The notes beneath the pieces were generated by a model. That model was not told where the DNA came from. It did not search any database and worked only from the letters and a program-made list of their open reading frames with translations. Source: Streptomyces ambofaciens ATCC 23877 (lineage in GTDB: Bacteria > Actinomycetota > Actinomycetes > Streptomycetales > Streptomycetaceae). From it: a stretch of 64,000 bases of DNA. A program made the position numbers and the translations under genes. Shown one piece after another: positions 9,521 through 19,824 of this stretch (the stretch's first letter is position 1; each line of letters begins with the position of its first letter). Location: contig NZ_CP012382.1 of NCBI RefSeq assembly GCF_001267885.1, forward strand, positions 2,281,001 through 2,345,000. Reading direction: 5' to 3'.

Positions 9521-10180
9521 CTACGCCTGGCGCAGCCGTTTCGCGAACTCGGCCGCCGCCGCGCCCGGGTCGTCGGCGGCGGTGATCGCGCGGACGACCA
9601 CGACGCGCCGGGCACCGGCCTCCAGGACCTCGTCGAGGTTGCCGAGGTCGATGCCGCCGATGGCGAACCAGGGGCGGTCGGTGCCCAGCGCCGCCGTGTG
9701 CCGGACCAGGTCGAGGCCGGGTGCGTGGCGGCCGGGCTTGGTGGGGGTCGGCCAGCACGGGCCGGTGCAGAAGTAGTCCACGCCGTCCTGGACGGCGGCG
9801 GCGTCGGCCTCGGAGCCGGCGTGCGTGGAACGGCCGACGAGGACGTCGTCGCCGAGGATCGCGCGGGCGGCGGGCACCGGGAGGTCGCCCTGCCCGAGGT
9901 GCAGCACGTCGGCACGGGCGGCATGGGCGACGTCCGCCCGGTCGTTGACCGCGAGGAGCTTGCCGTGGCGGGCGCAGGCGTCGGCGAAGACCTCGAGGTG
10001 CTCCAGTTCCTCGGCCGCCTCCATGCCCTTGTCGCGCAGCTGCACGATGTCGACGCCGCCGGCCAGCACCGCGTCCAGGAACTCGGGCAGGTCGCCCTGG
10101 CCGCGGCGGGCGTCCGTGCAGAGGTAGAGCCGGGCGTCGGCGAGCCGGGCGCGGGCGGTGGTGGCGTCTGGTGCGGGCAT
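9521..10180 (-). CDS. thiE: Thiamine-phosphate synthase
   Basis: Joins HMP-PP and the thiazole phosphate to give thiamin phosphate. At 219 aa it is normal for ThiE. Family motifs in order: [27 protein letters not shown] (diphosphate region), [54 protein letters not shown] with the family TPTK motif, and [11 protein letters not shown]. The ATG at 10180 follows GGGGGAA; upstream extension is unconserved. It is divergently placed relative to the thiOSG operon about 2.5 kb away. No TPP riboswitch is visible upstream of it (10181-10453). Confidence 0.93.
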   Translation of the reverse strand: MPAPDATTARARLADARLYLCTDARRGQGDLPEFLDAVLAGGVDIVQLRDKGMEAAEELEHLEVFADACARHGKLLAVNDRADVAHAARADVLHLGQGDLPVPAARAILGDDVLVGRSTHAGSEADAAAVQDGVDYFCTGPCWPTPTKPGRHAPGLDLVRHTAALGTDRPWFAIGGIDLGNLDEVLEAGARRVVVVRAITAADDPGAAAAEFAKRLRQA

Positions 10181-10453
10181 GCGGGTTCCCCCAGGTCGGT
10201 GGCGTGGGCCCGCGGTGGGCGCACGGCCTCGGTTGACGGGCCTCGGCGGCCGCGGTGCGTGGTGCCCCGTCACCTCGCGTCGAGCCCCGCGGGTACGGAC
10301 ACGGCCGGCGGCCCGGGCACCCCGGGCCGGTGGAGCGCGGCACCCGGGCCCCGGCGGGGGCGGGTACGCCGACGGCCGCACCGCCGCCCGTGGGTGGGGC
10401 GGCGGCAGCGGAACGTACCGCACCCGGGTGCCGGGCGGTGATGTCGGGTCAGG

Positions 10454-10819
10454 TCAGACGGCGAGCGCCTGGGCGCGGCGCTTCACCTCCGTGCCGCGAT
10501 TCTCACTCAGCGCCTGGGCGGGGGTGCCGGGCAGGGACGGGTCCGGGGTGAAGAGCCACTCCAGCATCTCCTCGGCCGTGAAGCCGTCGTCCCGCAGCAG
10601 CGTCAGGGTCCCGACCAGGCCCTTGACGACCTTGTCCTCGTCGATGAAGGCCGCCGGGACGTGCAGCGCGCGGTTCTCACCGCGGCGAACGGCGATGAGC
10701 TGGCCTTCCCTGATCAGCTGGCGTACGCGGGTCACCTCGACGCCGAGCATCTCGGCGATGTCGGGGACGGTGAGCCAGGCAGGCACGAGCGCGTCGATCT
10801 TTGCGTCAATCTCGGTCAC
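10454..10819 (-). CDS. Rv2175c family DNA-binding protein
   Basis: Small (121 aa) actinobacterial DNA-binding protein like mycobacterial Rv2175c, a winged-helix protein that is a substrate of the Ser/Thr kinase PknL. A helix-turn-helix lies near residues 13-40 (LTVPDIAEMLGVEVTRVRQL), followed by the family C-terminal domain (FIDEDKVVKGLVGTLTLLRD). The GTG start at 10819 fits the conserved N-terminus; earlier starts add unconserved sequence. In this window a PASTA kinase gene is about 4.3 kb away, but a kinase-substrate link is only an analogy. Confidence 0.8.
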   Translation of the reverse strand: MTEIDAKIDALVPAWLTVPDIAEMLGVEVTRVRQLIREGQLIAVRRGENRALHVPAAFIDEDKVVKGLVGTLTLLRDDGFTAEEMLEWLFTPDPSLPGTPAQALSENRGTEVKRRAQALAV

Positions 10820-10907
10820 GCCCACAAGCCTGCCATCCGGCACCGACAGTCGGAAACCGGACCCGTCCGTCACGGCCCCCGGCCCGGGGCGGAAGGGCGC
10901 GGAAGGG

Positions 10908-12179
10908 CTAGGCCGCCGCCGCCTTCAGCGGTCTCGCCGGGTCGGTCAGCAGCCGCGGGTCCATCCCCGTACCCGACTGGATCAGGCGTCTGCCCTGCGC
11001 CAGGTCCCGGGGGCGGCCCACCGCGAGCAGGGCGACCAGGCGGTCCTCGCGCAGCCAGCAGACCGACCAGGCCGGCCCCGTGGGATCACCGCGCCACAGG
11101 GTGGTGTCGGCCGCCGTGTGGTGACCGGCGTACTGGACGAAGCGCCCGAACTGCTCGGACCAGAAGTACGGCACGGGGTCGTAGGCCTCGGGGGCCTCGT
11201 CGGCGGGGGCGCCGACGATGGCGGCGGCGACCGTGCGCGGGCCCTGCAGGGCGTTGTCCCAGTGGTGCACCAGCAGCCGCTCCCCGTAGCGGGCGGAGGG
11301 GAAGGACGCGCAGTCGCCGACCGCGTAGACGTCCGGCACCGAGGTGCGCAGGCGGTCGTCGGCCGGCACCTCGCCGTGCGGACCCAGGTCGATCCCCGAG
11401 CCGGCGAGCCACGCGGTGGCGGGGCGGGCGCCGATGCCGACGACGACCGCGCCGGCGGGCAGCCGTGAGCCGTCGTCGAGGACCACGTGGCCCGGCCCCC
11501 CGGGAGCGGCGGGCTCGACGCGCTCCACGCGCGCGTGCGTGCGCAGCACCGCGCCCGCCTCGGCGTACCAGGCGGTCATCGGCGCGGCGACCTCGGCGGG
11601 CAGCGCGCCGGCGAGGGGCCGGTCGGCGGCCTCCACGACGGTCACCGCACAGCCCGCCTCCCGCGCGGCGGTGGCGAACTCCGCGCCGATCCAGCCGGCG
11701 CCGACGACCACGATGTCGTGCTGGCGGGCCAGCACCGGGCGCAGCCGTTCGGCGTCGTCCAGGGTGCGCAGCAGGTGCACGCCGGGCACGCCCTCGGCGC
11801 CGGGGAGCCGGATCGGTTCGGCGCCGGTCGCGAGGACCAGGGCGTCGTAGGGCACGGGTCCCGCGGAGGTGTCGAGGACGTGCTCGCCGGGACGGACGCC
11901 CAGGGCCTCGCAGCCCAGCCGCAGGGTGATGTCGAGGGCCTCGAAGTCGACGTCGAAGGCGGAGCCCTCGGCGGTGCCGAGCAGGACGGCCTTGGACAGC
12001 GGGGGCCGGTCGTACGGCTGGTGCGGCTCCGCTCCGATCAGCGTGACGGCACCCGTGAAACCCTGCTCCCGCAGGGCGACCGCGGTCTGCACGCCCGCCA
12101 TGCCCGCGCCCACGACGACCACGCCGTGCTCCGCGTCCGCCGCCCGGCCCCGGGTCCGCTCCTGCGTCTGCTCGCTCAC
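10908..12179 (-). CDS. NAD(P)/FAD-dependent ferredoxin/rubredoxin-reductase-like protein
   Basis: Pyridine nucleotide-disulfide oxidoreductase family, 423 aa, of the type that reduces ferredoxins feeding P450s or dioxygenases. FAD fold at residues 19-30 (VVVVGAGMAGVQTAVALRE), ATG motif (LVLATGAEP), NAD fold at about 148-165 (IVVVGAGWIGAEFATAAREAG) and second FAD motif (VYAVGDCASFP). The C-terminal domain carries the reductase motif YFWSEQFGRFVQYAGHH. No redox-active CxxC is seen, which fits ferredoxin reductases rather than thioredoxin reductases. No ferredoxin gene is adjacent, so the partner is unknown. Start ATG 12179. Confidence 0.85.
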   Translation of the reverse strand: MSEQTQERTRGRAADAEHGVVVVGAGMAGVQTAVALREQGFTGAVTLIGAEPHQPYDRPPLSKAVLLGTAEGSAFDVDFEALDITLRLGCEALGVRPGEHVLDTSAGPVPYDALVLATGAEPIRLPGAEGVPGVHLLRTLDDAERLRPVLARQHDIVVVGAGWIGAEFATAAREAGCAVTVVEAADRPLAGALPAEVAAPMTAWYAEAGAVLRTHARVERVEPAAPGGPGHVVLDDGSRLPAGAVVVGIGARPATAWLAGSGIDLGPHGEVPADDRLRTSVPDVYAVGDCASFPSARYGERLLVHHWDNALQGPRTVAAAIVGAPADEAPEAYDPVPYFWSEQFGRFVQYAGHHTAADTTLWRGDPTGPAWSVCWLREDRLVALLAVGRPRDLAQGRRLIQSGTGMDPRLLTDPARPLKAAAA

Positions 12180-12211
12180 CTGATCACCTTAGACACCTGA
12201 CGTTCTGTCAG

Positions 12212-12562
12212 TCAGTGCTCGTGCGGAGTGACCTGCTCCACAACGCTCGTCCCGCTGCCCCGCCTCGACTCCCACTCCCAGGTCTCCTCCAGGCGCACCC
12301 GACCGTCCGGCAGCTCGACGACGGTCGAGGCGCAGTGCCCCGAGGACGTACCGCCGTCCGTCTTGAGCTGCACGTACCGGAAGTCGAGCCGGTCGCCCTC
12401 CCGGGTGCCCACCAGACGGCCGCGGACCACGTCACCACCCTCGTACTCGGCCCACACGGCGCCGTCCCTCTCGTGGTAGGTGAACCGGGTGCGCGTGCCC
12501 ACCTGACCGGGCGCCTGGTCGGCGACGGGGGCGAGGACGAGACCGTCGAGTGAACGCGCCAT
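12212..12562 (-). CDS. Small beta-barrel protein of the family mis-named N-acetylglutamate synthase
   Basis: Hypothetical protein, 116 aa. It matches a widespread short family with the pattern TYHERDGAVWAEYEGGDVVRG (in two parts), RLDFRYVQL and a final LPDGRVRLEETWEWES. Database entries often call this family N-acetylglutamate synthase without support; the length is far too short for that enzyme. Alternating hydrophobic strands suggest a small lipocalin-like barrel. The ATG at 12562 sits about 60 bp from the TPP riboswitch region on the opposite strand. Function unknown. Confidence 0.6.
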   Translation of the reverse strand: MARSLDGLVLAPVADQAPGQVGTRTRFTYHERDGAVWAEYEGGDVVRGRLVGTREGDRLDFRYVQLKTDGGTSSGHCASTVVELPDGRVRLEETWEWESRRGSGTSVVEQVTPHEH

Positions 12563-12619
12563 GGGCACAGGCTCCCTTACACGTGCGATGCGCTGCGGGC
12601 TAGGGTGGCCAACGTAAAG

Positions 12620-12712
12620 CACTCGCGGGAGCCCGGACGCACCGGGCTGAGAGGGAGGCTGGCGGCCTCCGACCGTACGAACCTGATCCGGGTCATGCCG
12701 GCGAAGGGAGGG
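12620..12712 (+). promoter_or_regulatory. TPP riboswitch (THI element) controlling thiO-thiS-thiG
   Basis: Contains the conserved thi-box core in order: CGGGAGCCCG, the pyrimidine-sensing CTGAGAGGG (12647-12655), the GGCTGGCGGCCTCC variable stem, then ACCGT-CGAACCTGATCCGGGT and CCGGCGAAGGGAG. This is the standard TPP aptamer, with both helices able to close. It ends only about 12 nt before the thiO ATG, and its last GGGAGG also serves as the ribosome-binding site. Control is therefore most likely translational: TPP binding sequesters the RBS, as in other actinobacterial thi operons. Confidence 0.93.
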
Positions 12713-12723
12713 GCTGGACGCCC

Positions 12724-14905
<2,182 letters not shown>

Positions 14906-15115
14906 GCACGGGTGCCGTCCCCCGGGGCTCACGCGCTCAGGTCGTGCCGCCGCCCGCCCTCCGCGTCGTCCCGAAGTCGCCTCCCGGGCCGTTCGGGCGC
15001 CGGGGCGCACGCGGGTCCGCGGCGCCGGTGGAGTACGTCACAGGTGCGCTGCAGTACCGCCCCCGATCGCCGACGGCGACGCCGGGTGTCCGTGGTGGCT
15101 CGTACACTCACCTGC

Positions 15116-17098
15116 GTGGACACGACCCTTCAGGACCCTCTCGTCGGGCAGGTGCTCGACGGCCGGTACCGCGTCGAGGCGCGGATCGCGGTCGGCGGGA
15201 TGGCCACGGTCTACCGGGCCGTGGACACCCGCCTGGACCGCGTGCTCGCGCTGAAGGTGATGCACCCGACGCTCGCGACCGACGCCACCTTCGTGGAGCG
15301 CTTCATCCGGGAGGCGAAGTCGGTCGCCCGGCTCGACCACCCCAACGTGGTGCAGGTCTTCGACCAGGGCGCCGAGGGGGCGTACGTCTACCTGGCGATG
15401 GAGTACATCGCCGGCTGCACGCTGCGTGACGTGCTGCGCGAGCGCGGGGCGCTCCGGCCGCGGGCCGCGCTGGACATCCTGGAGCCGGTGCTGGCCGCGC
15501 TCGGCGCCGCGCACCGGGCCGGGTTCGTGCACCGGGACATGAAGCCGGAGAACGTCCTGATAGGGGACGACGGCCGGGTCAAGGTCGCCGACTTCGGGCT
15601 GGTCCGGGCCGTGGACACCGTGACGCACACCACCGGGTCCGTCCTCGGCACGGTGTCCTACCTGGCGCCCGAGCAGATCGAGCACGGCACGGCCGACCCG
15701 AGGGTCGACGTGTACGCCTGCGGTGTCGTCCTGTACGAGATGCTGACCGGCGGCAAGCCCCACGAGGGCGACACCCCGGCCCAGATCCTCTACAAGCACC
15801 TCCACGAGGACGTGCCGCCGCCGTCGGCCGCCGTCCCGGAGATGGCCTTTGAGCTGGACGAGCTGGTCGCGACGGCCACCGCGCGCAACCCCGGGATCCG
15901 TCCGCACGACGCCGTGGCGCTGCTCGCGCAGGCCCGCCTCGCGCGCGGCACGCTGAGCGCGGAACAGCTGGACGCGGTGCCGCCGCAGGCACTCAGCGGC
16001 GAGCACGACAACGCCGAGGACCGCACGAGCGTGATCCCGCGCGCGCTGGCCTCCTCCCCGACGCCCGGCTTCACCCGCGCGGGGGGTGCCCCCTCCCAGC
16101 CGCTGCCCGCCGACGAGGAGGGCACGGCCGGCCGGTACCCCGCGGACGGCGTCGACCGCACCAGTCGGCTCGCCACTCCCCCACCGCCGCCGCCCCGGCG
16201 CAGGCGCCCGGAGCTGCGGCGCGGTCCGCTCGCGGTCGTCGTGGCCGTCCTGCTGGTCCTCGGAGTCGGCACGGGCGTCTGGTACATCAACTCCGGCCAG
16301 TTCACCAAGGTGCCGCCGCTGCTGTCCAAGAGCGAGGAGCAGGCCCGGGACCGCCTGGAGGACTCCGGCCTGGACGTCGGCAAGGTCCGGCACGCCTACA
16401 GCGACACGGTGGAGCGCGGGAAGATCATCAGCACCGACCCCGGCGCGGGCGCCCGCATCCGCAAGAACGACTCCGTGTCGTTCACGATCTCCGACGGTCC
16501 CGACACCGTGAAGCTGCCGGACGTCGCGGGCTACAAGCTGGACCGGGCGCGGACCCTGCTGGAGGACGAGGGACTGGAGCCGGGCATGGTGACCCGGGCC
16601 TTCAGCGACGAGGCACCCAAGGGTTTCGTGATCTCCACCAAGCCGGCCACGGGCACCACCGTGCGGGCCGGCTCGGCGGTCGCCCTGGTCGTCAGCAAGG
16701 GCAGCCCCATCGACGTGCCGGACGTCACCGGTGACGCCCTGTCCGACGCGCGGGCCGAGCTGACCGAGGCCGGTCTGAAGGTGAAGGTCGCCACCGCGCA
16801 GGTGCACTCCGAGTACGACAAGGGCCAGGTCGCCCGGCAGACGCCGGACCCGGGCAGCCGGGCGGCCGAGGGCGACACGGTGACGCTCACGGTGTCCAAG
16901 GGACCCGAGATGATCGAGGTGCCGGACGTGGTCGGCGACAGCGTGGACGACGCCGCGCGGAAGCTGGAGGACGCCGGCTTCGCGGTGGACGAGGACCGGG
17001 GCCTGCTCGGGCTGTTCGGCGACACGGTGAAGGACCAGTCCGTGGACGGCGGGGACACGGCCCCCAAGGGCTCCACCATCAAGATCACCATCAGGTGA
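15116..17098 (+). CDS. PASTA-domain Ser/Thr protein kinase (PknB type)
   Basis: Membrane sensor kinase, 660 aa: kinase domain (about 16-275), disordered Pro/Thr linker, one TM helix (about 372-392) and four external PASTA repeats to the C-terminus that bind muropeptide or lipid II. Active-site motifs are HRDMKPENV (about residue 139), ADFGLVRA and GTVSYLAPEQ, with the Lys in LALKVMHP. The glycine-rich loop reads RIAVGGMATVYRA, so the first Gly of GxGxxG is replaced. The GTG at 15116 gives the conserved N-terminus LVGQVLDGRYRVEARI; longer frames are unconserved. It is monocistronic-looking and not in the usual pbpA/rodA cluster, so it is probably one of several PASTA kinases. It likely couples cell-wall state to growth. 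Confidence 0.9.
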   Translation: MDTTLQDPLVGQVLDGRYRVEARIAVGGMATVYRAVDTRLDRVLALKVMHPTLATDATFVERFIREAKSVARLDHPNVVQVFDQGAEGAYVYLAMEYIAGCTLRDVLRERGALRPRAALDILEPVLAALGAAHRAGFVHRDMKPENVLIGDDGRVKVADFGLVRAVDTVTHTTGSVLGTVSYLAPEQIEHGTADPRVDVYACGVVLYEMLTGGKPHEGDTPAQILYKHLHEDVPPPSAAVPEMAFELDELVATATARNPGIRPHDAVALLAQARLARGTLSAEQLDAVPPQALSGEHDNAEDRTSVIPRALASSPTPGFTRAGGAPSQPLPADEEGTAGRYPADGVDRTSRLATPPPPPPRRRRPELRRGPLAVVVAVLLVLGVGTGVWYINSGQFTKVPPLLSKSEEQARDRLEDSGLDVGKVRHAYSDTVERGKIISTDPGAGARIRKNDSVSFTISDGPDTVKLPDVAGYKLDRARTLLEDEGLEPGMVTRAFSDEAPKGFVISTKPATGTTVRAGSAVALVVSKGSPIDVPDVTGDALSDARAELTEAGLKVKVATAQVHSEYDKGQVARQTPDPGSRAAEGDTVTLTVSKGPEMIEVPDVVGDSVDDAARKLEDAGFAVDEDRGLLGLFGDTVKDQSVDGGDTAPKGSTIKITIR

Positions 17099-17155
17099 CC
17101 GGCGGCGGGGCCCTCGCGTGACGGGGCGGGGCGGGACGCATGACACCCTGAACGG

Positions 17156-18055
17156 GTGAACAGTGAACGGTCCGCCCTCTCCCGCACCACCGCCCCGCTC
17201 CCCCGCAACCCGGTCGGCGGGCACGTCCCCGTGGCCGGGGGCCTGCACTCCGTGGGCCTGTCCTACGCCCGTGAGCTGAGGGCGGAGGCCGTGCAGGTCT
17301 TCGTCGCCAACCCGCGCGGCTGGGCCACGCCGGCCGGCAGTCCGCAGCAGGACGAGGCGTTCCGGGAGGCATGCGCGGCGGAGTCGATCCCCGCGTACGT
17401 GCACGCGCCGTATCTGATCAACTTCGGCTCGCACACCGAGGCGACGGTGGAGCGGTCCGTGGACTCGCTGCGCCACTCACTGCGGCGCGGGCGGGCGATC
17501 GGAGCGCTCGGCGTGGTCGTGCACACCGGCAGCGCCACCGGCGGCCGGGACCGGTCGGTGGCGCTGAAGCAGGTACGGGAGTACATGCTGCCGCTGCTCG
17601 ACGAGCTCACCCACGACGACGACCCGTACCTGCTGCTGGAGTCGACCGCCGGCCAGGGCGCCTCCCTGTGCTCACGGACCTGGGACTTCGGGCCCTACTT
17701 CGAGGCGCTGGACGCCCACCCGAAACTCGGCGTGTGCCTGGACACCTGCCACATCTTCGCGGCCGGGCACGACCTGACCGGACCGGCGGGCATGCACCAG
17801 ACCCTGGACCTGCTGGTGGACACGGTCGGCGAGGGCCGGCTGAGGCTGATCCACGCCAACGACTCCAAGGACGTGGCCGGCGCCCACAAGGACCGGCACG
17901 AGAACATCGGCGCCGGTCACATCGGCGAGGACCCGTTCCGGGCGCTGATGACCCATCCCGCGACCGAGGGGGTTCCGCTGGTCATCGAGACGCCGGGTGG
18001 CAAGGAAGGACACGCGGCGGATGTGGAGCGGCTGAAGAAGCTGCGCGACGGCTGA
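17156..18055 (+). CDS. nfo: Deoxyribonuclease IV (AP endonuclease, Nfo family)
   Basis: Zinc-dependent AP endonuclease of base-excision repair, 299 aa with a TIM-barrel AP2Ec fold. Metal-ligand motifs are present: VHAPYLINFGS, LLLESTAGQG, VCLDTCHIFAAGHD, HANDSKDVAGAHKDRHENIG (catalytic His and Asp) and VIETPGG. The GTG start at 17156 is the only reasonable one; the first ~18 residues are variable. It follows the kinase gene by 57 bp on the same strand and may be read through from it. Confidence 0.93.
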   Translation: MNSERSALSRTTAPLPRNPVGGHVPVAGGLHSVGLSYARELRAEAVQVFVANPRGWATPAGSPQQDEAFREACAAESIPAYVHAPYLINFGSHTEATVERSVDSLRHSLRRGRAIGALGVVVHTGSATGGRDRSVALKQVREYMLPLLDELTHDDDPYLLLESTAGQGASLCSRTWDFGPYFEALDAHPKLGVCLDTCHIFAAGHDLTGPAGMHQTLDLLVDTVGEGRLRLIHANDSKDVAGAHKDRHENIGAGHIGEDPFRALMTHPATEGVPLVIETPGGKEGHAADVERLKKLRDG

Positions 18056-18078
18056 CCGCCGCCGGGACCGCACGGCGG

Positions 18079-18726
18079 TCAGAGATCGGGGCCGTCCCCG
18101 GGCTCCTCCTGGTAGGAGTAGCGCTGCTCCCGCCACGGGTCGCCGATGTTGTGGTAGCCCCGCTCCTCCCAGAAACCGCGGCGGTCGGCGGTCATGTACT
18201 CGATGCCCCGGACCCACTTCGGGCCCTTCCAGGCGTACAGGTGCGGGACGACCAGCCGCAGCGGGAAGCCGTGCTCGGCGGTGAGCAGCTCGCCGTCCTT
18301 GTGGGTGGCGAAGAGGGTCCGCTCGGCGGCGAAGTCGGACAGCCGGAGGTTGGAGCTGAACCCGTACTCCGCCCACACCATCACGTGGGTGACGGCGGGC
18401 GCGGGCGGGGCGAGGTCCAGGATGGTGCCGGCCGGGACACCGCCCCATTCCGAGCCGAGCATGCTGAACTTCGTGACGCAGTGCAGGTCGGCGACGACCG
18501 TGGTGTACGGCAGGGCGGTGAACTCCTCGTGGTTCCAGCCGCGCTTGTCGCCGTCGGCGGTGGCGCCGAAGACCCGGAACTCCCAGCGCTCGGGGCGGAA
18601 CTTGGGCACCGGACCGTAGTGGGTGACCGGCCAGCCGCGCTGGAGCCGCTGTCCCGGCGGGAGCTCGAACCGCTGCGCTCCTTGCGAACCGCCTTCTCCC
18701 GATTCGTTTCCCACCGGCTGACCCAT
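18079..18726 (-). CDS. Sulfite-oxidase-like molybdopterin oxidoreductase
   Basis: Cytosolic SUOX-fold enzyme, 215 aa, a domain without the dimerisation or heme domains of true sulfite oxidase. Core motifs: WEFRVFG, DLHCVTKFSML with the Mo-ligating Cys, VMVWAEYGFSSNL, GFPLRLVVPHLYAWKGPKWV and W-ERGYHNIGDPW. No Tat signal is present, unlike MsrP/YedY, so it acts in the cytoplasm; the substrate is unknown. The ATG at 18726 gives a short Gly/Ser-rich start. It converges on nfo with a 23-bp gap. Confidence 0.85.
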   Translation of the reverse strand: MGQPVGNESGEGGSQGAQRFELPPGQRLQRGWPVTHYGPVPKFRPERWEFRVFGATADGDKRGWNHEEFTALPYTTVVADLHCVTKFSMLGSEWGGVPAGTILDLAPPAPAVTHVMVWAEYGFSSNLRLSDFAAERTLFATHKDGELLTAEHGFPLRLVVPHLYAWKGPKWVRGIEYMTADRRGFWEERGYHNIGDPWREQRYSYQEEPGDGPDL

Positions 18727-18822
18727 GCCTCCATCCTGACAGACCCGGACCGATGCCCCTGACCCACCCCCCTTACATTCGGGCAAAGCCGGGCGTTACG
18801 GACTAAGCCTGCACTTACTTAC

Positions 18823-18836
18823 TAAGTCAAGACTTA
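18823..18836. promoter_or_regulatory. Inverted repeat upstream of bfr
   Basis: TAAGTC-AA-GACTTA, a perfect 6-bp inverted repeat in an unusually AT-rich patch that also has three ACTTACT copies, 72 bp before the bfr start. The position suits an operator for iron- or redox-responsive control. It does not match the actinobacterial DtxR/IdeR iron box well, so the regulator is open. Confidence 0.4.
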
Positions 18837-18908
18837 CTGGACGATCTTCGATACCGGTGCAATCATGCGGCGCAACAGGCCGGTTCCCGTTCGAAGGAGC
18901 GTCAAGCG

Positions 18909-19412
18909 ATGCAGGGCGACCCCGAGGTCATCGAGTTCCTCAATGAGCAGCTGACCGCCGAGCTCACGGCGATCAACCAGTACTTCCTGCACGCGAAGCT
19001 GCAGGACCACAAGGGCTGGACCAAGCTCGCGAAGTACACGCGCGCGGAGTCCTTCGACGAGATGCGCCACGCCGAGGTGCTCACCGACCGCATCCTGCTC
19101 CTCGACGGCCTGCCGAACTACCAGCGGCTGTTCCACGTGCGGGTGGGCCAGAGCGTGACCGAGATGTTCCAGGCCGACCGGGAGATCGAGGTCGAGGCCA
19201 TCGACCGGCTGCGCCGGGGCGTCGAGGTGATGCGGGCCAAGAACGACATCACGTCGGCCAACGTCTTCGAGGCCATCCTCGCCGACGAGGAGCACCACAT
19301 CGACTATCTGGACACCCAGCTGGAACTGATCGACAAGCTGGGCGAGTCGCTCTACCTGTCGACGGTCATCGAGCAGACGCAGCCGGACCCGTCGGGGCCG
19401 GGCTCGCTCTGA
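18909..19412 (+). CDS. bfr: Bacterioferritin
   Basis: Iron-storage 24-mer subunit, 167 aa. Di-iron ferroxidase ligands are visible: E18, E51, H54 and, later, the EEHHIDYL segment supplying E127/H130. Met52, the axial heme ligand, is present, so it should be a heme-binding bacterioferritin. The ATG at 18909 follows GAAGGAG. The divergent neighbour upstream is the sulfite-oxidase-like gene; bfd follows in the opposite orientation with a 16-bp gap, so both iron-cycle genes converge. Confidence 0.96.
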   Translation: MQGDPEVIEFLNEQLTAELTAINQYFLHAKLQDHKGWTKLAKYTRAESFDEMRHAEVLTDRILLLDGLPNYQRLFHVRVGQSVTEMFQADREIEVEAIDRLRRGVEVMRAKNDITSANVFEAILADEEHHIDYLDTQLELIDKLGESLYLSTVIEQTQPDPSGPGSL

Positions 19413-19428
19413 GGGCCCGGGGCCCCAC

Positions 19429-19653
19429 CTAGGCGGCTTCGGGAAGCTCCGCGAGGACCGGTCCGCCCTGGTCGGCCAGCTCCCGGCGGGGGCACGCGCC
19501 GCGACCGAGGAGCGCCTGGATGCGCCGCACACAGCCGCCGCAGTCGGTGCCCGCCTTGCAGGCGGAGGCGATCTGCCGGGGCGTGCAGGCACCGGCCTCC
19601 GCGTGGCCCTTCACCTGTTCCTCGGTGACACCGAAGCAGCTGCAGACGAACAC
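19429..19653 (-). CDS. bfd: Bacterioferritin-associated (2Fe-2S) ferredoxin
   Basis: BFD-like [2Fe-2S] protein, 74 aa, thought to help release iron from Bfr by electron transfer. The cluster ligands are present: VCSCFGVTEEQV and CKAGTDCGGCVRRIQ. I place the start at the GTG at 19653 because GGAGGTG lies 6 nt upstream; the GTG at 19662 is inside that Shine-Dalgarno sequence. The gene is convergent with bfr. A DtxR-type iron box lies about 65 bp upstream, so it should be derepressed under iron limitation. Confidence 0.9.
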   Translation of the reverse strand: MFVCSCFGVTEEQVKGHAEAGACTPRQIASACKAGTDCGGCVRRIQALLGRGACPRRELADQGGPVLAELPEAA

Positions 19654-19718
19654 GCGGTTCACCTCCCGAGCGGGTACAAGGTCGTGCCGTACCGACGGCC
19701 GGAAGGCCCGTTGATCGG

Positions 19719-19737
19719 TGAGGCAAACCTAACCTTA
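19719..19737 (-). promoter_or_regulatory. Candidate iron box (DmdR/IdeR operator) for bfd
   Basis: Read on the minus strand the 19-mer is TAAGGTTAGGTTTGCCTCA, agreeing at 14 of 19 positions with the actinobacterial iron box TTAGGTTAGGCTAACCTAA, including the whole AGGTTAGG core. It lies in the bfd promoter. This predicts repression by Fe-loaded DmdR1 and induction when iron is scarce, when stored iron must be mobilised. Confidence 0.7.
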
Positions 19738-19824
19738 CCCATCACCCAAGATCGAAAAAAGTGGAGGGGCGCGGATCGTGTGTGACCCGCGCCCCATTCA
19801 CCCGCCCGTCCGAGGGGCGGACCG

